Positions 10,385-20,164 of a stretch of 64,000 bases of DNA are shown piece by piece (position 1 is the stretch's first letter; each line of letters starts with the position of its first letter). The DNA is from Arion vulgaris. Its lineage: Eukaryota; Mollusca; Gastropoda; Stylommatophora; Arionidae. Under the pieces are notes generated by a model. It searched no databases. It saw nothing but the letters and a program-made list of their open reading frames with translations, and was not told the DNA's origin. The stretch lies in assembly GCA_020796225.1 (NCBI GenBank), contig CM036767.1:11327427-11391426 (forward strand), given 5' to 3'. The position numbers and the translations under genes were made by a program.

Positions 10385-10545
10385 GAACACCAGGAAATGA
10401 GACGGTAGATCGACTGGTTAAGGAAGATGTTGTACGAAAGCAACAAGATGTACCAGTTACCTATCACCAAAATGAGACGGTAGATCGACTGGTTAAAGCA
10501 GATGTTGTACGAAAGCAACAAGATGTACCAGTTACCTATCACCAA
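10385..10545 (+). pseudogene. LINE RNase H C-terminal piece with in-frame duplication
   Basis: Translation gives PGNETVDRLVKEDVVRKQQD then VPVTYHQ, twice, the second time as NETVDRLVKADV. GNExxDRL is the last RNase H motif of LINEs (compare GNERADRLA at 36760). The repeat period is 75 bp (10397 and 10472), exactly 25 codons, with only three base differences near the middle. Confidence 0.8.
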
Positions 10546-10616
10546 CAGAAAATAGTATCAATACATCTATCTGAAATCTACCAATACTAAAAAGTGTTTT
10601 TAAAGTCGAAGGATTG

Positions 10617-10656
<40 letters not shown>

Positions 10657-10822
10657 CTCGCGATCGCCGCCTAGACTGATGTACCAGACTTCCACATGAA
10701 TTCTGCTGTTCTTTCTCTTCTTCTCTCTCTCTCTCTCTCTCGCGATCCCGGCCTAGACGGATGAACCAACTTTTTATCATGAATTTTACCGTGTTTTTAA
10801 GGGACTCCGTTCCTCCGTACAG
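10546..10822 (-). mobile_element. LINE 3' tails ending in GA repeats
   Basis: Two successive minus-strand 3' ends, each finishing gtctaggc..gatcgcgagagagag. The tails are the CT runs 10619-10652 and 10722-10741 on the plus strand. Just upstream lies coding remnant of a LINE C-terminus that continues at 11063 beyond an inserted SINE. Confidence 0.72.
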
Positions 10823-11062
10823 CTTCTTGTTCTTCTTCTTATTACTTTATGTTTGATCTTTGCCAAGAACGTGTATACGTTGCAAATTGGTTTGGTAGAC
10901 TCCTAAACGCATTGATTTCTACACACTTAGAACATGTGCATCCGATTTTAGCCAAACCTCATTAGTCGACTCTTACGACATGTGTGGCAGGTAACAGTGG
11001 TTCTATTCTTTGCAACCCAAATTTGGGCCCCGGTAACCTAACCACTCGGACGAATTCTGCTG
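10823..11062 (-). mobile_element. SINE family A copy
   Basis: Reverse copy of family A, from the GAA tail (cttcttgttcttcttctt) to the ggggcccaaatttggg head. It sits inside a LINE C-terminus: about 26-28 bp of LINE sequence (agggactccgt and ccgtacagcttct) occurs on both sides. Confidence 0.87.
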
Positions 11063-11226
11063 TTGTTATTAGGGACTCCGTCCTTCCGTACAGCTTCTCA
11101 TTTAATTCGATATTTTCCAGCCAGGTTTCGTTTGTCATGCCTTCTAGCAGTGGGCAGTCTTGCAGTAAGTGCTCTCCCGTCATGTCCGCCTGCTCGCAGT
11201 GGCACAGGCTAGTTGTGCCGATTTAA
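11063..11226 (-). pseudogene. LINE ORF2 C-terminus
   Basis: Minus strand encodes MTGEHLLQDCPLLEGMTN then ETWLENIELNEKLYGRTESL. The EHLLQDCP and KLYG motifs recur in other RNase H-LINE tails here (44795, 60600, 43011). Interrupted by the adjacent SINE A. Confidence 0.78.
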
Positions 11227-11229
11227 AAT

Positions 11230-11645
11230 TTGTTATACAGGTGGTATCGGAGTTTGTTATGGCCGGTACGGAGGCGGAATATGATAACTTGTTTGCTACG
11301 CACGGCGTCATATTTGCATTGAGATACCGCTCTTTTAGTAATTTGCACTACTTTTTCAGCGCAGTCCGTGACGGTAAAACAATTTCACACAAGTCAGCCA
11401 TTGTGTTTTTTCGATGGAATCGATGAAACAGCGTGTAAACAATTGCTTCATATGAAATATGTGTCATTCATATAGTAAAACCGATTGTTCTATGTGTAAC
11501 TGTAACATATTCTACAGATCTGGAATATTCTATGATTATATGTTAAGTAGAAGCTATTTTGAACGAAATTTTTTTTCGATGGTCACTACCATTATTTTGG
11601 AACCTTGAAAATTTGTTCCGTATACAGAACAGACCATAGTACCCA
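11230..11645. other. Unassigned sequence
   Basis: No feature recognised; AT-rich with no long frame. Confidence 0.45.
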
Positions 11646-11649
11646 TCTT

Positions 11650-11868
11650 TTGTGCACTGTGTTGAGGGTAGTCTTGCGACTTCATTCACCGGGTTTTACC
11701 TCATATGGTTCGGTCCCTCTCCGCATAAATGGTGCGCCACTTGCCGAGAGTATTGCACAAAGCACGAACTGCGTAGCTCAAACAACAATCCTAGGAGTTT
11801 TGGAAAAAAATGCACTCGTGAACAGAACGGCGCGCTCTGGATTCGAGCTCACGACCTTCAACTGACAA
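11650..11868 (-). mobile_element. SINE T copy, head truncated
   Basis: Reverse copy containing gtgaacagaacggcgcgc, cctaggagttttgg, ttgtgcaatactctcggc in complement, and caccgggttttacctcatat. The B box is present (ggattcgagctcacgacc in complement) but the A-box side is gone. Confidence 0.82.
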
Positions 11869-12009
11869 TAATAATACAAAGCGATTACCAAACATTTGAG
11901 CAGATTAGAACTATATATGTTTGTTTGCGAACGTTCTTATCAAAGAGTTTAATCAATCTTTTTTTAATGATATGTTTAGTTTGTGCCAAAAATGACTAAA
12001 CATTGCGCC

Positions 12010-12240
12010 TCAGTTCTCTCTCTCTCTCTCGCGATCACCGCCCAGACCGATGTACCAGATCCCCATCAATTCTACTCATGTAGAAATCTGATTCATGCAG
12101 CCTTAGCATTGGTGTGTTTTACGTCACATCTTCAGAACCATTTGGAGTTCTGGTGCTTATCCTTCGGCGATGTGTCCGGTTTCAGCCAGCGTTTACTCGG
12201 TTCACTCTCCATTCTGTAGCCATCTAGTGTTTTTACGGTG
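12010..12240 (-). mobile_element. LINE 3' end with GA tail
   Basis: Plus-strand ctctctctctcgcgatcacc then cgcccagaccgatgtaccag; the same block recurs at 57365-57570 and, more diverged, at 10620. On the minus strand it is a 3' UTR running into a GA microsatellite. Confidence 0.75.
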
Positions 12241-12360
12241 TGAGGTAGCTAGCCCCAAGCCCAACCTCCTTAGACACCTCTTACGACAGACATGGCAGGT
12301 AACAGTGGTTCTATTCTTTACACCCCAATTTGGGCCCCGGTAACCACTCGGGCGGTGCCT
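12240..12360 (-). mobile_element. SINE family A 5' fragment
   Basis: Only the head half of family A in reverse (cctccttagacacctcttac to ggggccccggtaaccactcg). The same truncated head follows the same LINE 3' end at 57585, so the two were probably copied or mobilised together. Confidence 0.85.
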
Positions 12361-12424
12361 CAGTTCATAGGTTCCTACACGTGTAGGACAGGCCCATCCT
12401 AAATTGTCGTCTTAAAGAACAAGT

Positions 12425-12640
12425 TGTCATTCTGCGCCTCAGAACAGTCAGTATACGTTCAACTCCGTAGTCACATGTATACACAATTCACGATTGACAA
12501 TTCAGCCATGTGTACATGTGGACAAGCATATCAAACTGCAGAGCACATACTTCAAGACTGTCCCGAATATGCTACCCTGAGGAAATCTCACTGACCTAGT
12601 AAAACAACACACTGGGAAAATAACAACACAGACGTTAGTG
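12425..12640 (+). pseudogene. LINE ORF2 C-terminal fragment
   Basis: Reads MYTQFTIDNSAMCTCGQAYQ then TAEHILQDCPEYATLRK, the cysteine/histidine segment following RNase H in I/Jockey-like LINEs. Truncated, stop shortly after. Confidence 0.78.
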
Positions 12641-12719
12641 TGAGGTACAAAAGGAAGGGGCGTTTATATAAACAACAAAAGGAATATATAGACACAATTT
12701 TCTTTCAAACGAAAGGAAT

Positions 12720-13336
12720 GAAGGATTTGAGTGATTGAGTGATCGAGTGATTGAGTGATTGATAGGACCATCATCATTGCACTTCGGTGAGTAACCATGT
12801 GGGGGCTCTGTGGCTGAGTGGTTAAGCCCTTTGCCTTGCGAGTCGAAGGTCGTGGGTTCGAATCCGGACCGCGGCCTTTAGTTCACGAGTGCAGTTTTTC
12901 CAGAGACCCCTAGGATTGTTGCTGGAGCTACGGAGTTCGTGCTTTGTGCAATACTCTCGGCAGGTGGCGTGCCATTTCTGCGGAGAGGGACAGAGCCATA
13001 TGGGTAAAACCCGGTGCAATGAAGTCAATCTTTCGGCTTTAAAACCCTTTTAGAGTAACCATGTTCTCCGATTTATTTCTTACAAAGGAAGATCTCAGTG
13101 GCAGTGCACGAACTCTGTAGCACCGGCGTGGGTCCCCGATGTAGTTTAGAAGATGGTGAAAATATTTTGTAGAAATTTTATTTTTAATCTTTCTAATGAA
13201 CTTTGCCCGGGCAGCGACTTTCCAGCCTGTTCTTTTCGATTTTGAACTGTCAAGGGTTCTATTACGTGATTAACTTGAACACGGGACATACGTATTATCG
13301 TCCGTCTCCGATAGGACTAGGAACTTGATCTCACCA
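12720..13336 (-). mobile_element. SINE H copy split by SINE T
   Basis: Reverse copy of a tRNA-derived SINE whose full form is at 38461: tail repeats gattgagtgattgatag, then gtgagtaaccatgt, aggaagatctcagtggcagt, gggcagcgactttccagcc, gatctcaccaagttcc. A SINE T occupies 12801-13052. Confidence 0.85.
12801..13052 (+). mobile_element. tRNA-derived SINE T, full length
   Basis: Begins with a tRNA-like head: A box tggctgagtgg, B box ggttcgaatcc, both close to RNA polymerase III consensus, in a 73-bp tRNA-sized block without a long variable arm. Body: cctaggattgttgctggagc, tttgtgcaatactctcgg, gagccatatgggtaaaac. Flanked by 12-bp duplications gagtaaccatgt (12789-12800, 13053-13064). The best candidate here for a once-active source. 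Confidence 0.93.
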
Positions 13337-13500
13337 AGTTCCTTTCTTCTTCTTCTTCTTCTTGTGCTCGCACTCTATGAATTCAGCGTGTCAGGCCACC
13401 TGTATGGCGTTTCTGACTGATTTTTACGTGAAGACATGCTTTCTTTATTATCAGTGTCCCCGACGATTCAGGCATGCCTCCTCCTACTTCTGATGTAATA
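13337..13500 (-). mobile_element. SINE J copy
   Basis: Reverse copy: GAA tail as cttcttcttcttcttcttg, then gaattcagcgtgtcaggcc, ttctgactgatttttacgtg, atcagtgtccccgacgattc. It matches forward copies at 21270, 25800 and 56749. Confidence 0.78.
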
Positions 13501-13619
13501 TTCTGTCTATGCCGTACTCTATCTCTCTGGCCAGTTATTATTTCGACGGTTACAATGTATTTTGTTTTAATGACGGATTTATATATACCAAAAGGCTATT
13601 GATATACTTGACCTCTCTC

Positions 13620-13800
13620 ATCATATCTAAGGCGACAGAAAACACGTAAATACGTAATACTAAAGTAAAACTACACGTAATAATACACGAATACAGTAAA
13701 TACGTAATACGTAATACTAGTTTTACAAAAATACACTAATAATAACAATACACAGCAACGTTTCGACCAAAAGGTCTTTATCAAGCAATCGATACAATAG
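13620..13800 (-). mobile_element. Penelope-like terminal sequence, minus copy
   Basis: Reverse complement carries gcttgataaagacc, tttt, ggtcgaaacgttgctgtg, a hairpin framed by TTGATAAAG and CGAAAC, followed by AT-rich sequence with acgtaatac repeats and ending acgtgtttt. Copies also at 15925, 58375 and 58560. The family assignment is by recall of similar ends in Penelope-like retroelements, not by a search. Confidence 0.55.
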
Positions 13801-13899
13801 GAGTGACGAATCGATAATACTCGTATCTACGTTAGTATTTATAGCATACGAAGAAAGAAGAGAATATTTTCTTTTCATTAGGTATCTTGAAAAGTATGA

Positions 13900-14070
13900 A
13901 ACCGTTTGCCTAGACTTCGAAAGTTAGGATTGAGTCCGGACCAATTGTCCGTTGTTGAGTTCATTTTGTCATAATATCACTATGATTGCTCGTGGAGCAT
14001 AGAGTTCGTGGGTTGCAATACTCGCAAGTTTCCATTCGTCAGCTATAACATTTCAGCGTAAACATTGCTC
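13900..14070 (+). mobile_element. SINE T remnant
   Basis: Degraded: ttcgaaagttaggattgag, gtccggaccaattgtcc, gattgctcgtggagc, agagttcgtgggttgcaata. Order of blocks matches family T. Confidence 0.6.
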
Positions 14071-14188
14071 GAATAGGGAACCTCAAACTGATTTTGCTTT
14101 AAGACTTGCTTTTCATATCATCAGTGTCCCTTGCCATTTAGGGAAATTCGATTTCAAAGGGACTTGTAATTTTTTTCAAGTCGCCCAT

Positions 14189-14422
14189 TTGGTGCCGGAA
14201 AAAGGAAGCGAAGAATAGTAACACGCGGCCCAAGGCTTCGTAGAGGCGACTGATGTAGAACCAGAAAAGCTCTAGTAAATAAAAGTAAAATCGGATGTTC
14301 TGGGCCTACCTTAGTCGCATAACTTGACTTACAACGTACAATGCCTTAGGCTCAGATCATACAAATCCACACATGGTTAACAGTGGTCGATATGGAGCGC
14401 TTCGAAGAAGAAGAAGAAGATT
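14189..14422 (+). mobile_element. SINE family B copy
   Basis: Contains gcgaagaatagtaacacgcg, gtagaggcgactgatgtag, ctagtaaataaaag, atcggatgttctgggccta, acaacgtacaat, gtggtcgatatggagcgc and a GAAGAAG tail. Confidence 0.85.
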
Positions 14423-14839
14423 CAGTAAGAGTCACACAGTTTCCTGTATTCCAATTGCGAACTGGTGTAAGAAGAATGTTTGGCTCAGTGTACTGAACCC
14501 TGGACTTTCAACGACACGGTGATTATGTAGCGTGATGATTAGTCTAGGTGTATCATCTTCGCTATCGATAACTCCGTCTCCATGTATTTCTTGACTCACC
14601 TCTTTACTTCCGAAGTTCAGAAAACCTTTGTTTACTCTTTTGTTATTGTTGTTAATACATCCAAATTCAAACCAAAATCCAAAATTCAAAATTCAAAATT
14701 CAATCAATTCAAATTCAAAGCTTTTAAGGTTTCAGAATTATTTGGACTTGTAGAGATATTGTTGTTAGTGAAACAACCAGATATCAAGAAAACAGACAAC
14801 TTGTCATCTATACATCAAATTGGACTGCAGATAAGTATA

Positions 14840-15535
14840 AAACAAATATAATGAAGACACCTATGGCAAATAATGCAGATATCACACTGGAATCTAAAAT
14901 GATAAAAATAACAGAGCAGTTCACCTATTTAGGTAGCAATTTTGATTGCACAGGAAATGTTAAAAAGAAATTATGATACGAATTGGCAAAGCAACATCAG
15001 CTTTTAAAAGTCTAAATAAAATATGGAACTGCAAGTTATATAGTATTAAAACTAAATTACGATTTTCAATTCAAATGTTGTATCAATCCTAACATATGCC
15101 AGCGAGAGTTGGAAAATGACTAAAGATATAGAAAGCAAGTTGAATGCATTTGAAAATAGATGTCTGCGAAAAATAATGAATATAAAATGAAACGAATTCA
15201 GAAGTGATGAAATCAGAGACATGTCTGGTCAACCACTAGTGACAACTGTTATAAGAAAGAGAAGATGGAGATATGTTGGACACACCTTGAGGAGAAATGA
15301 TCAACGAATATCAAAGCATGCATTGAAGTGGGATGCAAAGGGTTCAAGAAAGAAGACCCAAGGAGACCCTGAAACGAACTTTGTTGAGAGAGGCAGGAAA
15401 TATCGATCTCAGTTCCATGGAGGAGATTAAGCGAGTTGCCCAGGATAGAGCGGTATTGAGAAATTACTTGCAGGCCCTATGAAACGTATAATGGTACGAG
15501 AGGAATTATTATTGTTATTAATTATTGGGTGTCTT
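14840..15535 (+). mobile_element. LINE family C 3' half, broken
   Basis: Coding remnants: ITEQFTYLGSNFDCTG, RIGKATSAFKSLNKIWN, LTYASESWKMTKDIESKLN, then MSGQPLVTTVIRKRRWRYVG HTLRRNDQRISKHALKWDAK. These are the thumb and C-terminal regions of an RTE/CR1-type LINE. Several stops and one frameshift disrupt it. The 3' end is an ATT microsatellite (about 15505-15530), also seen in the copies at 26140 and 59789. Confidence 0.85.
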
Positions 15536-15924
15536 GCTTTGTTAGTGAAAAAAATGGTACTGTTTTTAAAACTATCTCAGAAAAAAGACACCACTCTCTG
15601 GGACATTTTACTTCTACGTTTTGTCTCCGCTCCCACGCTTACTCTCTCACGCATACACTAATTCACTGATCATCTAGACGCCTACACTCACTCGCCCACA
15701 TTTCTCCCTCCAACACTTCAACAGATATTTATTGCAACATACAATCCCCCTCGATTCTGTGTTTTTCTATCAGTTCAAAAATCAGATTGGTTTGCGCGAT
15801 ATCGGTGTTCTCAAACTGTGTGAATTTGAGACCCTGTCACAGAATATGCGCAAACATACTACAAGTAATGTAGGACCTACCTTCTATGATATGACCATCT
15901 TATAGTAGAGAAATGTTTACCCTC
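15536..15924. other. Unassigned sequence
   Basis: No coding or repeat signal recognised. Confidence 0.45.
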
Positions 15925-16020
15925 TCTTGACTCCTTTGCTTGATAAAGGCCTTTTTGTCGAAACTATGATGTGTATTGTTATTGTATTTGTATTTGGTAA
16001 AACTACGGTATTTTGATTTT
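15925..16020 (+). mobile_element. Penelope-like terminal sequence, plus copy
   Basis: cctttgcttgataaaggcct, ttttgtcgaaac, tgtattgttattg, acgtgttttgcc. Inverted relative to the copy at 13620, 2.1 kb away. Confidence 0.55.
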
Positions 16021-16049
16021 ACGTGTTTTGCCCGACCCACCTTCTAGAA

Positions 16050-16462
16050 CATAGATTTCCAAACTTTTTCGGCCCACCGCCAACTTTGTACAAAATAAGC
16101 TTTGTAGCACCCCTCCACATTATAATTGTTTGCCAGCGCCCCCACATATATACAAGCTCTATTTTCTCTTGGACATCGGAAATTGATATACATTTCTGTA
16201 ATAAATGGTCAATTTTCAAATGAGTATATGCATGAAATAGAAAATTGATGAGAAATTGGATCGTGTAAGACGGGCCAAGATAAATTAAAATGCAGAATTA
16301 AAATATTAAATGATTATTCAATCGCAAAATCACGAAAATAATTTATTTTAAACTATTTATTATTAATTTCTTCTTTAAGGAGCCACCGACCACTAATCGC
16401 CTGAACACCCCTAAAATTCTTCTGAACCCAATATCACCCCTAGAACACTTCAGCGCCCACTG
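16050..16462 (-). mobile_element. hAT-type non-autonomous element
   Basis: Ends catagatttccaaac and cagcgcccactg, with flanks ttctagaa (16042-16049) and atctagaa (16463-16470), 7 of 8 identical, as expected for hAT. The interior matches the element at 19241-19618 in reverse orientation (tttctgtaataaatggtcaa, gcatgaaatagaaaattgatg). No transposase reading frame. Confidence 0.8.
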
Positions 16463-16470
16463 ATCTAGAA

Positions 16471-16925
16471 TATAAATCCCAAGTTGGTGTTGATTGATTG
16501 ACTCATTAATTAATTATGAGAATGAGCGGAACATGTAGATATTAAGATAGCGTTCACGATCGGGTGTGTGGTCATACAGACTTAGAACCCCTGATGTAAA
16601 TGATGAATGCGCACACATATCAATTAATAGTTAATCCACTTGATCGTGTGTACACTTCATATGTCCCTCAGAATGGTTGTTGATTGACATATCTTTAATA
16701 GCAGGCTGGCAAGAGGGATGGTCATGAGCGTCACCCACTTTAAGGCGAAGGTGAGGGGGTGCAAGTTCCACCCCTGAAAATGGCTTTTTGATGAAACAGT
16801 TGTTGTGAATCTTACTAAATAGCTATGGTTTAAACAGTTATAAGAAGTTACTATTTCTATACATAGATCATGCAATCCAAATCTGATCGGAATCTGGTCC
16901 TTTTCATTTCTGTGTGGTAACCTCT
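16471..16925. other. Unassigned sequence
   Basis: No feature recognised. Confidence 0.45.
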
Positions 16926-16929
16926 CTTC

Positions 16930-17240
16930 CTCTCTTTAGCCTGTTACGCCCTTGGCGTTTAGGGCAGCAACAAACGACCACCATTCTTCCCTGTTCATGG
17001 CCTTCCTCTGTATTGTGTTCCAGCTATGATTCATTTCCTTCAGCTCTTGCTCTATCGTTCTCCTCCAGGTCGTCTTGGGTCTTCCACGCTTTCGCCTACC
17101 CTCTGGAGTCCATCTCAGTGCAGTTTTCGTGTCGGAGCCAGTCTCCATGCGCATCACATGTCCAATCCATCTCCAGCGTCGTCTTCGGATGATAGTGCCC
17201 ATATTCTCTTGTTGGCATCGTGCAAGCAATTCTTGATTCG
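16930..17240 (-). pseudogene. LINE family E C-terminus
   Basis: Minus strand reads IIRRRRWRWIGHVMRM, TALRWTPEGRRKRGRPKTTW, RRTIEQELKEMNHSW, MNREEWWSFVAALN. This WxGHxxR..GxRxRGRPxxxW block is the usual C-terminus of RTE/RTE-X type LINEs. The reading frame is open to a stop near 16936, making it one of the better-preserved tails here, but all upstream domains are missing. Confidence 0.85.
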
Positions 17241-17305
17241 AGATAGTAGTCGGCCAGTTCGAGATAGTAGTCGGCCAGTTCGAGATAGTAGTCGGCCAGT
17301 ACACG
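17240..17305. repeat. 18-bp triplication
   Basis: Three exact copies of cgagatagtagtcggcca with the next t, i.e. a short tandem repeat at the truncated 5' end of the LINE fragment. Confidence 0.9.
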
Positions 17306-17430
17306 CGTAGATTTTTGCAGACAAGTTGTATGTGTGGTAAACTAACCAAAATTTGTCCTGGCAAAAATTCATTTAAAAAAAATAATAAAAAGATTTCTAC
17401 AAAATGTTTTCACTATCTTCTAAATTACAT

Positions 17431-17652
17431 CGGGGGCCCGCCCAGGGTTACCGGGGCCCGCCCGAGTGGTTATCGGGGCCGCCCGAGTAGTTACCGGGGC
17501 CCGCCCGAGGGGTTATCGGGGCCCGCCAGAGTAGTTACTGGGGCCCGCCGAGGGTTACCGGGGCCCACCCGAGTGGTTATCGGGGCCCGCCCGAGTGGTG
17601 GTACAGGGCCCGCCGAGTGGTTACCAGGGCCCGCCGAGTGGTTACGGGGCCC
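17431..17652. repeat. 22-bp array made from the SINE A head
   Basis: About ten units of cgagtggttaccggggcccg plus cc, with variants (gtagttactgg, gtggtggtacagg). The unit equals the first bases of family A, which follows directly. GC content is far above the surroundings. Confidence 0.93.
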
Positions 17653-17881
17653 CAATTTGGGGTGTAAAGAATAGAACCACTGTTACCTCCACGCATGTCG
17701 TAAGAGGCGACTAAGGAGGTTTGGCTGAAATCGGATGCATGTTCTAAACTGTAAAGTCTATGTGTTTAGGGTCTACCAAACCAATGTGCAACGAATACAC
17801 GTTCTTGGCAAAGATCAAACATATCACAAAAAGTGATTAAAATTGGTGGTAAAGAACGAACGCAAAGAAGAAGAAGACATC
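17640..17881 (+). mobile_element. SINE family A copy
   Basis: Complete from ggggccccaatttggggtg through gtcgtaagaggcgactaagg to cgcaaagaagaagaag. Its head is the last unit of the preceding array. Confidence 0.92.
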
Positions 17882-18020
17882 GGGGTCCCTCGCCGGTGAT
17901 ACGGAGTTTGTTCACTGCCGTAGATATCTTCATGTATAAGAAAGAGATCGGAGCACACATGACTACGCATGGAAGTGCAATCATGATGGTCCAATCAATC
18001 AAATCAATCACTCAAACTAA
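17882..18020 (+). mobile_element. SINE H 3' fragment
   Basis: cgccggtgatacggagtttg, atatcttcatgtataagaaa, gagatcggagcacacatg, gaagtgcaatcatgatggt and a tail catcaatcaaatcaatcac, matching the end of the full copy at 38461. Confidence 0.82.
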
Positions 18021-18480
18021 AAAAAAATGTAATCATCCCTCACCAGGAAAATTGTAGGTGAACGCCCATGTAGATAGATGGTATCGATGTCTCAGCAATA
18101 AGCAACACTCCCATCCATTTTCCGTATCTTCCAGCTAACTGAAAATACCAGCGACAGATCACTACAGTAGTAGCACCACAGACGACTTCAAATTTTCCCC
18201 AACCTCAAATAATTCTAGTACACATTTTGTTCTGGGTAACTGGAGAGTCAGTAGTACCGGGGATTGAAGACGGTTCCCGTGGGATTTCGAAAGTAAAACG
18301 TAAATGTCACACCTGTAATATTACTAACACCTGTAAACAATCATACCATGCTATAGGTAACTCGGGAGTCAGGTAGGGTGTAAATGCGCGCCTAGAAGTA
18401 ACAGATGTTAACAGGGCATAGTAGGTTGAATATCGAATATGATATCATGTGGAATGTCATAGTATATTTAATATTAAATT
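18021..18480. other. Unassigned sequence
   Basis: No feature recognised. Confidence 0.45.
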
Positions 18481-18730
18481 ACCGCCCGTGTGTTGCCTGG
18501 GGGTCCCAAGGTGAGAAAGGAATAGTAGTACTGTGACCTACAAGGCATGTCGTAAGAGACGACTGAGGTAGGGGCCTAGGAAGCAAACCTAGTAAATAAA
18601 AAGCGTCGCAGAATTCGAAAGTGTTGGCCTACTTGTAGACGCATAACTTGCACAACGTGTAATCGCTCTTAGGCTGGGATCACGTACAAATCACAAAGAG
18701 TGTATGGAGCTTTCAAAGAAGAAGAATATC
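18481..18730 (+). mobile_element. SINE family B copy
   Basis: cgcccgtgtgttgcc, gtcgtaagagacgactgagg, gcgtcgcagaattcg, gcctacttgtagacgcataa, cgctcttaggctg, GAAGAAG end. Confidence 0.9.
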
Positions 18731-18739
18731 GTAGTATGT

Positions 18740-19232
18740 TGAGTCTATCTATTGTCTATTGTCTATTGTCTATTGTCTATTCCCAGTTGGAGGATGTAGT
18801 TGGCTGTCCACTCTTGCCGTTAAGAGTGGGGATGGGAGTGTTCTAGGTCCAGATGAGTCGCCCTTGTTGTGTTATATCCGTGTTTATGTAGTGTGGTCTT
18901 GATATTGTCTATCCATCCTTTTCTTGGTCTTCCCTTATCTCTAGTACCTGATCTTTTTTTATTGTATGCTGTTATTGGCGGTTGGTTGTATTTCATTCTC
19001 ATTAAATGTCCAAACCACTGCATTTGTTGTCTTTCGATGTATTCGGTGCATGAAGTTATGCCCACTCTGCTTCTGATGTCCTCATTTCGTAGTCTGTCTT
19101 TCCTGGTGACTCCCACTTCCTTCCTCGAGCATTTCATTTCACACGTGGTGATCTTTCTGTGATGTGTTGCTGTAAAAGACCAAGTTTGGCACTGGTAACA
19201 AAGTGTTGGTAGCAGACACAGTATATTGAATA
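18740..19232 (-). mobile_element. LINE family D 3' end, broken by a hAT element
   Basis: Minus strand encodes CEMKCSRKEVGVTRKD, YIERQQMQWFGHLMRMKYNQ, SGTRDKGRPRKGWIDNIKTT. The 3' end has a tattgtc 7-bp microsatellite (18745-18781). The coding side is cut by the hAT-type element at 19241; only a short stretch follows that element. Confidence 0.84.
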
Positions 19233-19240
19233 GTATAGTA

Positions 19241-19618
19241 CAGCGTTTCCCAAAGTGGTACTCGCCTCCTGTGGCGCTGAAGTCTTCCAAGGGGGCGGTG
19301 GTGGGTTCAGAAGGATTTAGGGGAGTTTTTCTTAATTTTTCTTTTGAATAATCATAAAAATTTGAATTCTGCATTTAATTCATCTTATGCCCATCTTACA
19401 TGATCCATTTTTGCATCAATTTTCTATTTCATGCATATAATCATTTGAAAATTGACCATGTATGACAGAAATATATAACAATTTTTTTAATGTCAAAGTG
19501 AAAATAGAGCATATATATATATCGGGGGCGTTGGCAAACTGTTATAATAGGGATGGGGCGTTACAAAATTTATTTCGTGAAAAGTGGGCCGTGGACCGAA
19601 AAAGTTTGGTAACCTATG
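19241..19618 (+). mobile_element. hAT-type non-autonomous element
   Basis: Starts cagcgtttcccaaagtgg and ends gtttggtaacctatg, flanked by perfect 8-bp duplications gtatagta (19233-19240, 19619-19626). The size and interior match 16050-16462 inverted. No transposase. Confidence 0.86.
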
Positions 19619-19704
19619 GTATAGTATGTTGAATGTCATAGTGTACTGAGAGTCATAAATTCAGTAAGGGCGCAGATAGTGAGGGCGCCAATAGTGAAAT
19701 CGAT

Positions 19705-19902
19705 TTTAAAAAAAAAATTTTTACAATGATCCAGAAGCACTTGAGCTTTCAGCTCTTCGGCTCGGTGCCATGGACATCGTAACCCTACGGTGCGGTGCCA
19801 CGAGCACCGTAAATATGGAGAACCTGTGGCTTTGAACCCGCGCTCCCATGGAGCTTGTCACCCGTCGTCCAGTGCGCTACGAACACGCTGGGCAGGCGGG
19901 CA
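19705..19902 (-). mobile_element. tRNA-derived SINE S
   Basis: Reverse copy from gatccagaagcacttgag to cgctgggcaggcgggc. Flanked by agtgaaatcgat (19693-19704) and agtgaagtcgat (19903-19914), an 11/12 target duplication. Confidence 0.9.
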
Positions 19903-20164
19903 AGTGAAGTCGATAGCAGGCTTCGCTAGTAATGTAATAGTGTTATTGTTAGGCCAGTTCTCTCATCTCCTCCATCGGGGAGTAATCGTAACTTATTTCG
20001 ACACTGTTTCCCAGTAATGGCGGGCGTTGACAACTGCGCAGAAATATTATTGTAGTGCGGCATTGTCTCTTGATCTCAATTCAAAAACAGGAAGTTGTCA
20101 GCGTACATACACAGAGACTGTCAAATCGTGTTGTATTTTTGGCTTATGAGGGTCTGAGTGAGTG

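Noticed and set aside
12801..12875. Functional tRNA gene
   Set aside because: A and B boxes are good, but the same head recurs with the same SINE body in several copies; it is a SINE promoter.
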